Below are positions 16,995 through 25,385 of a stretch of 64,000 bases of DNA, piece by piece. The position numbers were made by a program, and so were the translations under genes. Location of the stretch: NCBI GenBank assembly GCA_031546985.1, contig JAVBJN010000071.1:67122-131121 (forward strand). Direction: 5' to 3'. How positions within the stretch are numbered: position 1 is the first letter of the stretch; each line of letters begins with the position of its first letter. Below the pieces are notes generated by a model that was not told where the DNA came from, made no database searches, and saw only the letters and a program-made list of their open reading frames with translations. The stretch is from JAVBJN01 sp031546985 (GTDB taxonomy: Bacteria > Bacteroidota > Bacteroidia > Chitinophagales > Chitinophagaceae).

Positions 16995-17939
16995 TTAGTC
17001 TTTCTTGGCGCGTACGAACAAGCTGTTGATAGACTTGTTTTCGTGTGCGTTGCGGATACAGGTTGCGAACAGGTCTGCGGTGCTTACTACCTTAATTTTA
17101 GAGCATTCGCGCTGCAAAGGAATAGTATCGCAAACCACCAGCTCACTCAGCACCGAGTTTTCGATGTTTTCATAAGCCTTACCGCTCAATACAGGGTGTG
17201 TACACAGGGCACGGATGCTTTTGGCACCTTTTTCCATCAGCATGGCAGCCGATTTGGTGAGTGTACCTGCTGTATCGCAGATATCGTCGATCAGAATAAG
17301 ATCTTTCCCTGTTACATCACCAATTACGGTCATACTGGCGATTTCGTTGGCGCGTTTGCGGTACTTGTCGCAGATTACCATTTCGGCGTTGAAATAAGAA
17401 GCGATTTCGCGGATGCGGTTGGCACTTCCTACGTCAGGGGCGGCAAAGGTAAGATTTTCTATGTTAAGATTCTGAATATATGGAATAAAAATAGCAGAAC
17501 TGTCCAGGTGATCTACCGGGATGTCAAAGAAGCCCTGGATCTGCGGTGCGTGCAGGTCCATGGTCATTACACGATCGGCACCGGCTTTGGTAAGCAGGTT
17601 GGCCACCAGTTTGGAGGCAATCGCAACCCTTGGTTTGTCTTTCCGGTCCTGGCGGGCGTAGCCATAGTAAGGTATTACGGCAATCACTTTGTAGGCAGAT
17701 GCACGCTTTGCAGCGTCGATCATCAGCAGCAATTCCATCAGGTTATCTGCTGGTGCCATTGTAGACTGAACCAGAAAAACATAGTCACCACGTACAGACT
17801 CCTGAAAAACGGGGCACATTTCGCCGTCGCTAAACTTCTGGAGTTTGATCTGACCTAATTTGGTGCCATACTTTTCTGCAATCTTTTCAGCCAGGTACTG
17901 CGAGTTAGCACCCGAAAAAATTTTAACAGAGGGTTGCAT
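16995..17939 (-). CDS. prs: Ribose-phosphate pyrophosphokinase
   Basis: It makes PRPP from ribose 5-phosphate and ATP for purine, pyrimidine, NAD, His and Trp synthesis. Motifs present: FSGANSQYLAEKIAEKYG, FSDGEMCPVFQESVRGDYVF, the ATP-site HxH-type segment DLHAPQIQGFFDIPVDHL, and the PRPP loop LILIDDICDTAGTL. The frame extends upstream to 18053 with a cysteine-rich nonsense N-terminus. The ATG at 17939 (MQPSVKIFSG) gives the normal 314 residues and lies downstream of a consensus -7 box. Confidence 0.97.
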   Translation of the reverse strand: MQPSVKIFSGANSQYLAEKIAEKYGTKLGQIKLQKFSDGEMCPVFQESVRGDYVFLVQSTMAPADNLMELLLMIDAAKRASAYKVIAVIPYYGYARQDRKDKPRVAIASKLVANLLTKAGADRVMTMDLHAPQIQGFFDIPVDHLDSSAIFIPYIQNLNIENLTFAAPDVGSANRIREIASYFNAEMVICDKYRKRANEIASMTVIGDVTGKDLILIDDICDTAGTLTKSAAMLMEKGAKSIRALCTHPVLSGKAYENIENSVLSELVVCDTIPLQRECSKIKVVSTADLFATCIRNAHENKSINSLFVRAKKD

Positions 17940-17977
17940 ATATAAAAATGTGAAATGTGAGCAAGTTAAACAGGACG

Positions 17978-18008
17978 CAAAACTACGATAAAGGGGGGGA
18001 ATAACACA
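17978..18008 (-). promoter_or_regulatory. Promoter of prs-rplY
   Basis: On the minus strand a TAGTTTTG -7 box (17978-17985) is preceded by a 19-base spacer and TGTG (18005-18008), three of four bases of the -33 box. The spacer holds a seven-C run. Confidence 0.7.
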
Positions 18009-18010
18009 AC

Positions 18011-18043
18011 AAAAAAATAATGTCCGGAATAGCCCGGACATTA
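18011..18043 (-). terminator. Terminator of the GLPGLI/beta-barrel operon
   Basis: A 10-bp stem taatgtccgg and its complement with a 6-base loop is followed on the minus strand by a seven-T run, 17 bases past the stop codon. Confidence 0.92.
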
Positions 18044-18059
18044 CATAAAACATAAATAA

Positions 18060-20819
18060 TTATCTGATCTCTATTTCGCCTGGCATGCTTCCTTTGCGCC
18101 CGGCTTTGTTTAACCGGTAGCTGAAAGAAAGCATGACATAACGGCCTATGGTATTGGACCGTTGCTCCATCAGGTAATTGAGCTGGCTGGTGCGCTGTAT
18201 GGCCTTGTTGCGATCCAGCAAATCGAAACCACTGAGGGTAATGGTGCCCCGCTGGTTGTGCAGCAGGTAACGCGAAACCTCGGCTTTGAGAATGGGTACC
18301 GCTACCGGCGCGGCAAAACTACGGGAGGTGTAATACGTCATATCGCCGGATACTACAACATTCCAGCCGGCGGTGGGCCGATACCCGATTTTGCCAAAGG
18401 CTTCATAATTATTGTACCGGTTATTGAGCTCGCGGTTAATGTTGTACCAGGTATTGGTCCACTCTACCCCGCCACCCACACGAAACTCCCAATGCTCATT
18501 ATTCAGGTTACTGAAAGAGAATGACAGCTTATGCGATAAGGTATTATTTACATTATCTACCCCGTTTACCGGCGCCTGGCTGCTGCTCCAGTTTTCGTTA
18601 AGGTTTACCCCTGCCTGCACGCCCAGCTTTTTTATGGGGCGGCTGTATTGCACACCTAACCGGGCCTCGGTGCTATATGCCGTGTTAACGGCTTGTAGCT
18701 GCTGACTCAGATCGGGCCGCACGGTGCGGCTCCACCCTATTTTATCGCGGGTATAACTACCATCGGCAAATACAAAGAATGACGACATGGTAAACTGGTC
18801 GAACAGGTTAAAGTTGGCCCCTAAACGGTGGGTATACGCTGGTTTAAGATTGGCGTTGCCACTCGTGAGCAACAAAGGATTGCTGTAATCGGTAACAGGC
18901 AGCAACTGCAAAACATCGGGTGCCACCACGCTGGTATTGTATTGAAACGACAAGCGCTTACCCGGACCCATGCTTTTTTGCCAGGAGGCATCGGGCAGCA
19001 GGTAAGTATACAACTGCCGGTACAATTGCGACTGGTTTAATACCGGGGTTAACCATAATTGCCCGGCTTTGAGCACAACATGCCATTGCGTAGCCTTTGT
19101 GTTTCTTTTAAGCCCTATGCCTTCTTTAAGCTGCAATACATCGCGATAAAAAGCAGGGCTTAGCGAGTCTGTTACTTCATGCCCGCCGGTTAGTGGCCCC
19201 TGGGTGCGCAGGTTGGTAGCCCGCTCATAGGCCCCTTCTACCTGTGGCTCGAGGTAAAATCCATTGCCCAGCTCCCGTACTATTGAGGCATCAAGAAAGC
19301 TGCCCACCTTCACCTGCCGGTTGCGCAGGTATTGCTGGTCGGTAATCTCCTGCCCCGGCAAAAGATAATGCGCATAGTTGTGCCAGCGGCTTTCATCGTT
19401 CCGGTTGGTATACTCACCCTTTAAGCTGGCTTGCAGTACAGGCCAGCGGCCTTTCATTTTGCGTACCCAGCTGGCAGTTGCCCCCGCACCGGCCTGCGTG
19501 CCATTGCCATCGTTGCGGTTATCCAGGTAGTTTTGCAACCAATCCAGCAGCAGGGTTTGAGAATGTAGTGTGGCTTCGCTATTGCCGGAGCCCAGCTGAC
19601 CATAGGTATTAATCGTAACCAGGTGTGCCGAATCGATCTGTTTGCGCCAGGATAGCGCCAGCCGGTGGCTCATATTATTGGTCAAGCTCCGGGATTCGTC
19701 CAGCTTTTCAAACTGGCCGTTGGGTGTATAGTTCTGGGTAGTGGTCAGTTGCTTCAACAACTTTTGCATGCCACTGCCCATATAATTGACCGATAAGCGG
19801 CTGTTGCGCCCATGTTCAATAGTATAGTTTAACCCGGCAGCACCCGAGGTTACATTGCCGGTTACCGGCTGGCCCATATCGAGCGGCATATCGCCGGTAT
19901 TCATATCCAGCCGGCCACCACTGCCCAGCAATGAGCCCAGCCCGCCGTTAAAATTGATATAGTCCTGGAAGGTAAAGCCAAATTTGTTGATGTTGTTAAA
20001 CATACCCAGCACCGCCAGCTGGCTTTTGGGCCGGAACTGAAACACCTTTGCCGATGCGTCAAATTTTTCCGGAATGCCCAGCCCTCCAGTGACTTCGCCA
20101 AAGTAACCGGCTTTTTTGCCGTCTTTAAGCAACAGGTTTAGGGTTTGCTCCCGCTGGCCATCGTCGATACCTGCAAACAAGCTTTCGTCAGATCTTTTTT
20201 CGAATGTCTGCACTTTATCTACCGCATCGGCAGGCAGGTTTTTGATGGCTATTTTAGGATCGTCGCCAAAGAAAGGCTTACCATCTACCAGCACTTTGCT
20301 CACATCCTTGCCCATCGCTTTTACATTGCCATCGTTATCGACCTGCACACCCGGCAGCTTGCGCAGCAGGTCTTCTACTACGGCATCGGGTTTTACTTTA
20401 AAAGAGCCAGCGTTGTATTCCAGCGTATCGCCTTTGATGCGCACCGGCACTTTTTCGCCGGAGATAACCACTTCGTTCAGCACATGCGCCCGTTTATTGG
20501 CCTGCATCATAATGCTCTCTAACCGGGTGGGTGCAGCAGCTCCCACTTCCACATTGCGGTATACGGTATAGTACCCCATATAGGCCACCTGTAGCAGAAA
20601 CCGCCCTTCGCGGGCATCGGTTATTACAAACTCGCCCTGGCTGTTGCTGATGCCAAATGCAGCCAGCGTAGAGTCTTCCGGGTACAGCAGCGATACAGAA
20701 GCGCCCGCAAGCGCAGTACCCGTACTATCCGCAACACGCCCCGTAAGGCGGTAAGTACCGGCATAGCCAGCCCCTGCGCTGCCTGCCAGCAGCAACATAA
20801 AAAACACTAAACGTAGCAT
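18060..20819 (-). CDS. Outer-membrane beta-barrel protein with carboxypeptidase-regulatory and plug-like domains
   Basis: A 919-residue protein with a signal peptide (RLVFFMLLLAGSAGAGYA). Residues about 24-110 form a carboxypeptidase-regulatory-like domain (TGRVADSTGTALAGASVSL). A TonB-plug-like part follows at about 120-230 (LNEVVISGEKVPVRIKGDTLEYNAG and DLLRKLPGVQVDNDGNV). The rest is a long run of amphipathic beta strands ending RYVMLSFSYRLNKAG. This is the OMP_b-brl_3 / TonB-dependent-receptor-like architecture of Bacteroidota. No TonB box can be pinpointed. It is 18 bases downstream of the GLPGLI gene and surely in its operon. A transport role is likely, but the substrate is unknown. Confidence 0.87.
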   Translation of the reverse strand: MLRLVFFMLLLAGSAGAGYAGTYRLTGRVADSTGTALAGASVSLLYPEDSTLAAFGISNSQGEFVITDAREGRFLLQVAYMGYYTVYRNVEVGAAAPTRLESIMMQANKRAHVLNEVVISGEKVPVRIKGDTLEYNAGSFKVKPDAVVEDLLRKLPGVQVDNDGNVKAMGKDVSKVLVDGKPFFGDDPKIAIKNLPADAVDKVQTFEKRSDESLFAGIDDGQREQTLNLLLKDGKKAGYFGEVTGGLGIPEKFDASAKVFQFRPKSQLAVLGMFNNINKFGFTFQDYINFNGGLGSLLGSGGRLDMNTGDMPLDMGQPVTGNVTSGAAGLNYTIEHGRNSRLSVNYMGSGMQKLLKQLTTTQNYTPNGQFEKLDESRSLTNNMSHRLALSWRKQIDSAHLVTINTYGQLGSGNSEATLHSQTLLLDWLQNYLDNRNDGNGTQAGAGATASWVRKMKGRWPVLQASLKGEYTNRNDESRWHNYAHYLLPGQEITDQQYLRNRQVKVGSFLDASIVRELGNGFYLEPQVEGAYERATNLRTQGPLTGGHEVTDSLSPAFYRDVLQLKEGIGLKRNTKATQWHVVLKAGQLWLTPVLNQSQLYRQLYTYLLPDASWQKSMGPGKRLSFQYNTSVVAPDVLQLLPVTDYSNPLLLTSGNANLKPAYTHRLGANFNLFDQFTMSSFFVFADGSYTRDKIGWSRTVRPDLSQQLQAVNTAYSTEARLGVQYSRPIKKLGVQAGVNLNENWSSSQAPVNGVDNVNNTLSHKLSFSFSNLNNEHWEFRVGGGVEWTNTWYNINRELNNRYNNYEAFGKIGYRPTAGWNVVVSGDMTYYTSRSFAAPVAVPILKAEVSRYLLHNQRGTITLSGFDLLDRNKAIQRTSQLNYLMEQRSNTIGRYVMLSFSYRLNKAGRKGSMPGEIEIR

Positions 20820-20837
20820 AGGTATGGATTTGTGTAA

Positions 20838-21590
20838 TTATTTAGGGCCAGCGTTTATCATAATTGTCGTTTTGCCATCTCCGCCACCATATTGTTTCAA
20901 CATTTCTTCTTCTTTCACCTTCACCATTTTATCAAATTCAGCTTCGGTAAGTTTCTTTCCTTTGCCGGGCGCTTTAATTTGCGCGGTAGCATTGGCCGGT
21001 GTTATGGCAGTAGCCTTAAAATTAAGCATGGACCCCATAGACAATTCGAGAATAGCGCCCGGTAAGCCGCTTACGCCTTCGGGACCTATGCTTACCGGCA
21101 CAGAAGGGGTATACCAGGCCACCAATGTGTCTTTATCCTTTACCGCTACGGCTTCCAGGCAAGGCAGGTTGAGCAGCTTTTTTTGCCTGCCGGTAAATTT
21201 CCATTTGGGTGCATCTGCAGGTTTGTTGATGAGGAACATGCGGCCCATAAATTCCTTTTGTTCGGTTATGGTTTTAGTGTTGAGGTCGGTATACACTTTA
21301 TCATCCGGGGTATGCTGCTCTATACGAATGCCTACATTGTCCTGGGCATACTCATTCACATTAGAAGCTTTGCCCGGAAGGTATTGGTACAAAGCCGCCG
21401 TGGGTATGAAATACAATACTTTCTTAAACTTCTGTTCTTTAGGTAGCATAGCGGCGAGCCCTTCGGGCAATCCTTCTGCACCTTTTAAGTCGATAGAAAT
21501 GGTTTGCTCGTAGGTAATGGTTCCGGTGGTTTGCTGGGCCAGCAATGGCTTGGATGCCAGCAGTACAAGCAGGAATGGCAAGGCTTTCAT
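20838..21590 (-). CDS. GLPGLI family protein
   Basis: The 250-residue secreted protein has a signal peptide (KALPFLLVLLASKPLLAQ) followed by GTITYEQTISID, the usual GLPGLI opening. The family signature occurs as EGVSGLPGAILELSM. It has a typical C-terminal region of short strands (AGPK end). GLPGLI proteins are periplasmic or surface proteins of unknown function, often encoded next to TonB-dependent or beta-barrel outer-membrane proteins, as here. The pair is divergent from a two-component system at 21.7-23.9 kb and has a -7 box at 21613-21620. Confidence 0.88.
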   Translation of the reverse strand: MKALPFLLVLLASKPLLAQQTTGTITYEQTISIDLKGAEGLPEGLAAMLPKEQKFKKVLYFIPTAALYQYLPGKASNVNEYAQDNVGIRIEQHTPDDKVYTDLNTKTITEQKEFMGRMFLINKPADAPKWKFTGRQKKLLNLPCLEAVAVKDKDTLVAWYTPSVPVSIGPEGVSGLPGAILELSMGSMLNFKATAITPANATAQIKAPGKGKKLTEAEFDKMVKVKEEEMLKQYGGGDGKTTIMINAGPK

Positions 21591-21612
21591 ATTGCATTAG
21601 ATTTTGTAGCAA

Positions 21613-21620
21613 CAAAGCTA
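21613..21620 (-). promoter_or_regulatory. -7 box of the GLPGLI/beta-barrel operon
   Basis: TAGCTTTG on the minus strand, an exact TAnnTTTG. No TTTG lies at the 19-base spacing. The dyad at 21637-21660 takes that position instead, which suggests regulator-dependent firing. Confidence 0.6.
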
Positions 21621-21636
21621 CCGGACTGCTTGCCGG

Positions 21637-21678
21637 AATTGGGTTAACAAACACCCAATTAAGGTTAAATAACGTTAA
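21637..21678. promoter_or_regulatory. Probable operator in the divergent region (dyad plus GTTAA repeats)
   Basis: AATTGGGT (21637-21644) and ACCCAATT (21653-21660) form a perfect 8-bp inverted repeat with an 8-base spacer. GTTAA occurs at 21643, 21664 and 21674, that is at 21- and 10-base steps. Such helical-pitch direct repeats are typical of OmpR-family sites. The element lies between both promoters of a divergent pair. Confidence 0.5.
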
Positions 21679-21731
21679 TGAAAACGCGGCAGACCAACCG
21701 CATTCCGTTCCTTTGTGTACATTTAATTGAC

Positions 21732-23207
21732 ATGGCTACCTATCCTAAAAAACAAGCCCGGCGGCTGCGTATTATAACCTGGCTGATGCTGGCCAGCCAA
21801 CTGATGCTTCTGCTGTTTGTAGGAGAATGGAACCGAGTGCAGTACAAGGAGGAGAAACGCAGGCTGCTGCAGGATGTAACAACGGTTTTTAACACCGTAG
21901 AAACCCGGTTAACCGATAGCCTGCTTAATTTTACGGTGGCCAATGTATTGCAAACCACAGAAAATGCCCCGGACAGTACACACATTAATATTCATTTTGG
22001 GCACTCAATTCCGGGCGATAGTTTACAACCCCACGACTCTGTAATACAGTTTTCAGCTACACCCGAGCAGCCTTTATCCTTTATGCCCGGCAGGCAAAAA
22101 GGCATTGTTATTAACCAGATGAATGTAAATGGCAAAGCCACTACGCAGCAACTGCCCGAGGGCATTAAAAAAATACTGCGCTACGCGTTTATACAGGTGG
22201 CGGGCGAGTCTGATATGATTGTACGCTCCATCGTTTCAGACACCATACTAAAAACGGTATTTACCCAGGATCTCCATCAAAAATGGCCGGGCCTTCGTGT
22301 AACATGGAACAATGATATTCCTGGCGATTATGCCTTTACCTTCCGGCAAAAAAACAATACCAATGCAGTGGGCATAGCGGTTACCGGCAAGGGCACCTAC
22401 CTGTTTCAAAATATGCTGCCCCAGCTGCTCTTTTCAGTAATACTGCTGTTGCTCACAGGGTTGGCATTTTGGCTGGCATACCAAACCCTGCGCAGGCAGG
22501 CCATATTTGGCGCGCAAAAAGACAGTTTTATCGACAACATATCGCACGAGCTTAAAACACCAGTAGCTACCACCAAAGTAGCACTGGAAGCCCTGAGCGC
22601 ATACCAGGGTATAGATGACCCTGTGCGCTCGCGCAAATACCTGCAAATGGCCACCTGGGAGATAAACCGGCTCGAAACCATTATAGAGCGGGTAATGCAA
22701 ACCCTGCAAACAGAAACCGGGGCTGTGCAACTCCACAAAGAACCTGTAAACCTGTACCTGCTTGTAAATGAAATTACAGACATGCTGCAACCCGTGCTCA
22801 CCGCAGGAGATGTAACAACAGTATGGGAGCGGGCCGATATGGACCTGACCGTACCAGCAGATAAGGCCCACCTGCTCAACACCATTTACAACCTGGTAGA
22901 CAACGCAGCCAAATACGGTGGCCATCACATTACTTTTAACCTGCAAGCAACCAATGGTAAAGCGCTGCTTTCTATAACCGACAATGGGCCGGGCATTGAT
23001 GCGGAATACCGCGAAAAGGTTTTTGAAAAATTCTTCCGCATTCCGCAGGGCAATACGCATACCGTTAAAGGGCACGGACTGGGGCTGAGCTACGCCCGTT
23101 ATATTGTGGAAGCGCATGGCGGCACTATGCTGCTCGATGGTGCAACTGCAAAGGGTACTTCTTTTATTATTTCACTACCCATAACCGATCCTGTATATGC
23201 ACGCTAA
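21732..23207 (+). CDS. Sensor histidine kinase (HisKA/HATPase_c) of an OmpR-type system
   Basis: The 491-residue kinase has two transmembrane helices, one near residues 10-30 (ITWLMLASQLMLLLFVGEW) and one near 230-250 (LPQLLFSVILLLLTGLAFWLA), with a periplasmic sensor of about 195 residues between them. The cytoplasmic part has H-box DNISHELKTPVATTKVAL with the phospho-acceptor His. N-box NTIYNLVDNAAKYG and G boxes ITDNGPGID and KGHGLGLSYAR follow. An ATG at 21678 is in frame, but it lies upstream of the probable -7 box TTCCTTTG (21708-21715), so I chose the ATG at 21732. Its end overlaps the response regulator by 11 bases, so the two are coupled. Confidence 0.93.
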   Translation: MATYPKKQARRLRIITWLMLASQLMLLLFVGEWNRVQYKEEKRRLLQDVTTVFNTVETRLTDSLLNFTVANVLQTTENAPDSTHINIHFGHSIPGDSLQPHDSVIQFSATPEQPLSFMPGRQKGIVINQMNVNGKATTQQLPEGIKKILRYAFIQVAGESDMIVRSIVSDTILKTVFTQDLHQKWPGLRVTWNNDIPGDYAFTFRQKNNTNAVGIAVTGKGTYLFQNMLPQLLFSVILLLLTGLAFWLAYQTLRRQAIFGAQKDSFIDNISHELKTPVATTKVALEALSAYQGIDDPVRSRKYLQMATWEINRLETIIERVMQTLQTETGAVQLHKEPVNLYLLVNEITDMLQPVLTAGDVTTVWERADMDLTVPADKAHLLNTIYNLVDNAAKYGGHHITFNLQATNGKALLSITDNGPGIDAEYREKVFEKFFRIPQGNTHTVKGHGLGLSYARYIVEAHGGTMLLDGATAKGTSFIISLPITDPVYAR

Positions 23208-23898
23208 GGTTTTATATGTAGAGGACGAAGCGCACCTGGCCAGCATTGTAACCGAAACCATGATGCTCAAGGGTTACGAAGTGCTGCACCTGCAGGAAGG
23301 CGTAAAAATACTCGACAGTATTGCATCTTTTAAGCCCGATGTATGTGTATTGGATGTAATGCTGCCTTATGTAGATGGTTTTAGCCTGGGTAGCACCATC
23401 CGTAAAATGTACCCTAAGCTGCCGGTTATCTTTCTCACAGCCAAAAGCCAGACCAACGATGTGCTGGAAGGCTTTGCCGCAGGGGGCACCGATTATATGA
23501 AAAAACCTTTTAGTATGGAAGAGTTGATGGCCAGGATAGACAACCAGGTTAAGCTTAGCCGTGCTTTACAACCCGCGGTTATGCCTCCGGAAAAGCAACA
23601 GGAATTTGCCCTGGGCGCTTTCATATACAATCCCGACCGGCTGGAGCTGCGGGGGCGTGGCGAGGTTTTTAAACTATCGAACCGGGAAGCCGAGGTCATG
23701 AACATTTTCTGCACCCGGCAAAACGAAACCATAGACCGGCGGGTACTCATGCACCAGGTTTGGGGCGATGACTCTTATTTCATTAGCCGCAATCTTGATG
23801 TGTACATCCGCCGCCTGAGAGATTATTTTGCCACCGGGTATGGGGTAGAGATTATTACCCTAAAAGGAAAGGGCTACCATTTTAGCGTGCACCGCTAA
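23197..23898 (+). CDS. OmpR/PhoB-family response regulator
   Basis: A 233-residue regulator. The receiver domain has acidic D10 and E11, phospho-acceptor D53 in VCVLDVMLPYVDG, and the Lys of YMKKPFSMEEL. The C-terminal winged helix (about 135-232) reads FKLSNREAEVMNIFC and ISRNLDVYIRRLRDYF, then TLKGKGYHF. It is encoded with its kinase and divergent from the GLPGLI/beta-barrel operon, which is its most likely target together with its own promoter. Confidence 0.94.
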   Translation: MHAKVLYVEDEAHLASIVTETMMLKGYEVLHLQEGVKILDSIASFKPDVCVLDVMLPYVDGFSLGSTIRKMYPKLPVIFLTAKSQTNDVLEGFAAGGTDYMKKPFSMEELMARIDNQVKLSRALQPAVMPPEKQQEFALGAFIYNPDRLELRGRGEVFKLSNREAEVMNIFCTRQNETIDRRVLMHQVWGDDSYFISRNLDVYIRRLRDYFATGYGVEIITLKGKGYHFSVHR

Positions 23899-23900
23899 TA

Positions 23901-23930
23901 AAAAACGGCCGCCCGTAAGGAGCAGCCGTT
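23901..23930. terminator. Shared terminator between convergent genes
   Basis: Stem aacggc/gccgtt with inner partial pairing and a GC-rich loop. A five-A run on its left gives a T tract on the minus strand, and a five-A tail lies on its right. It sits between the response regulator and the minus-strand membrane gene. Confidence 0.7.
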
Positions 23931-23953
23931 GAAAAATGTATTGATGTAAGGAT

Positions 23954-24418
23954 CTAGAACCAGCCTCTGCCAGCGCCAACCTCACGGAAAGGCCATGGAA
24001 TAGACAGGAACATAATGATCATAGCTACCAGGAAGAAGATAAACGTCTTCTTGTGTTTAGCTGCATCAGGAATATCTTTTTTGGCTTGTGCTTTACCAAT
24101 GTGCACCAGTGCAATAGCAATCACCATCATAATGAGGTGCTCCATGGCATAGAAACGGGACACACTGTTTTTCATCACTTCGCCCATACCCATGTTCTGG
24201 ATATTTTTAATACCCCATGGACCTACTACATACAACACCAGGCCTATCAGCAGCTGAATGTCGCAGAAGATCATAAAAAATAAGCCGGCCTTTTTGTCGG
24301 TGGCTGTAAAGGGCGTGCCTTTTTGCATACCGCCAAAGGCCCGGATGATACTCCAGATACCGGCCAGTACCACCAGCCAGCGGAGAAAACTGTGTAAGTG
24401 TAATAGTCCTGTTTGCAT
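23954..24418 (-). CDS. Four-helix membrane protein, sometimes labelled cytochrome-b-like
   Basis: The 154-residue protein has four hydrophobic segments at about residues 8-26, 45-66, 90-107 and 125-142. Histidines H7 and H9 precede helix 1, H94 is in helix 3 (YAMEHLIMM) and H106 is near its end. Paired membrane histidines could bind haem, and related Bacteroidota proteins are often annotated as cytochrome B, but I cannot confirm haem binding from sequence. The C-terminus ends REVGAGRGWF. It stands alone and its promoter region faces that of the S24 repressor. Confidence 0.65.
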   Translation of the reverse strand: MQTGLLHLHSFLRWLVVLAGIWSIIRAFGGMQKGTPFTATDKKAGLFFMIFCDIQLLIGLVLYVVGPWGIKNIQNMGMGEVMKNSVSRFYAMEHLIMMVIAIALVHIGKAQAKKDIPDAAKHKKTFIFFLVAMIIMFLSIPWPFREVGAGRGWF

Positions 24419-24457
24419 AAGCGTCTAATAATTAATGCCGAACGAAGGTAATTCAGT

Positions 24458-24488
24458 TTTGTTCATTTCAAAAATATTACTAAATTTG
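24458..24488 (+). promoter_or_regulatory. Perfect consensus promoter of the S24 repressor gene
   Basis: TTTG (24458-24461), exactly 19 bases, then TAAATTTG (24481-24488). The predicted leader is about 20 bases. Confidence 0.88.
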
Positions 24489-24503
24489 TTAGCAATGACA
24501 AAT
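24484..24503. promoter_or_regulatory. Probable autoregulatory operator on the -7 box
   Basis: ATTTGT (24484-24489) and ACAAAT (24498-24503) form an inverted repeat with an 8-base spacer that overlaps the -7 box and the start site. A repressor dimer bound here would block polymerase. The gene directly downstream encodes an HTH repressor. Confidence 0.5.
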
Positions 24504-24513
24504 ATATTAGTCT

Positions 24514-25269
24514 ATGTCCACCATTTGTAACAACCTCAAACACCTGCGCAAGCAGTCGGGATTAACACAGGAAGAGTTTGCCGAGATCTTAGGCATCAAG
24601 CGTTCGCTGCTGGGTGCGTATGAAGAAAAGCGGGCTACGCCTAAAACAGAACTGCTCGCTTTTGTGGCTGATAAGTTTAACCTGACCCTCGATGATTTGA
24701 TTTTGCGCGATCTGGGCGAAGAGCGTACCGCTGCCTCCTCCTTTCTGGAGCAACGCCGCATGAAAAAAATGGAAGCGGTAGATAACCGCATCGTATTTGT
24801 ACCCATGAAAGCGGCCGCGGGTTATATTTCGGGCTTTGCCGACCAGGAATTTATCTCGGAGCTTAACACCTTTACCCTGCCTATGATTACCGGCAACGGT
24901 TTTCGTGCTTTCGAAATCGAGGGCGATTCCATGCTGCCGGTAGAGTCGGGTTCCATTATTGTATGCAACCAGGAGAACTCACTCGATTACGTAAAAGAAG
25001 GGCTGCCTTATGTAGTGGTGGGCAAAGATGGTATTGTGTACAAACGCATTCAAAAACTGCCCCAGGAAAGAAATAAAGTACTGCTGGTATCGGATAACCC
25101 GATGTACCAACCCTACCCCATTAACAAAAAAGATATTGTGGAACTGTGGATGGGAAAATACGTGATTAATCCTGTGCGCAACAGCATAGGTTCGTTCAAC
25201 GCGCTTAATAATGTAGTAGAAGAATTAAAAAAACAGGTAGATACTTTAAGTAAGCAAATAGGCCATTAA
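24514..25269 (+). CDS. XRE-HTH / S24-peptidase (LexA- and CI-like) transcriptional repressor
   Basis: Residues 1-68 are an XRE helix-turn-helix (LKHLRKQSGLTQEEFAEILG, then RSLLGAYEEKRATPKTEL). Residues about 95-215 are an S24 autopeptidase domain. Its Ser is S139 in EIEGDSMLPV and its Lys is K177 in GIVYKRI. An Ala-Gly pair at 102-103 (KAAAGY) sits where LexA and CI cut themselves. All parts needed for RecA-stimulated or spontaneous self-cleavage are thus visible. The C-terminus adds a coiled coil (VEELKKQVDTLSKQIG) beyond the usual length. No prophage genes surround it, so it may be a host stress regulator. The operator at 24484-24503 suggests autoregulation. Confidence 0.9.
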   Translation: MSTICNNLKHLRKQSGLTQEEFAEILGIKRSLLGAYEEKRATPKTELLAFVADKFNLTLDDLILRDLGEERTAASSFLEQRRMKKMEAVDNRIVFVPMKAAAGYISGFADQEFISELNTFTLPMITGNGFRAFEIEGDSMLPVESGSIIVCNQENSLDYVKEGLPYVVVGKDGIVYKRIQKLPQERNKVLLVSDNPMYQPYPINKKDIVELWMGKYVINPVRNSIGSFNALNNVVEELKKQVDTLSKQIGH

Positions 25270-25313
25270 AGCCAGTATTAACGGCACTTTCAGCCAGGTG
25301 CCTAACCTAAGGA

Positions 25314-25360
25314 AATGTCAATGCCCACATATTTTTCGAAAAGGGCGTTGACATTTTTTT
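25314..25360 (+). terminator. Terminator of the S24 repressor gene
   Basis: The stem aatgtcaa-gccc pairs with gggc-ttgacatt around a 16-base loop and is followed by an eight-T run. Confidence 0.88.
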
Positions 25361-25385
25361 TATTTTGAAAGCTTTTTCCGACACG

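Noticed and set aside
17940..18053. N-terminal extension of prs
   Set aside because: The 38 extra residues are Cys/Phe-rich, cross the probable promoter and are absent from PRPP synthetases. The ATG at 17939 is preferred.
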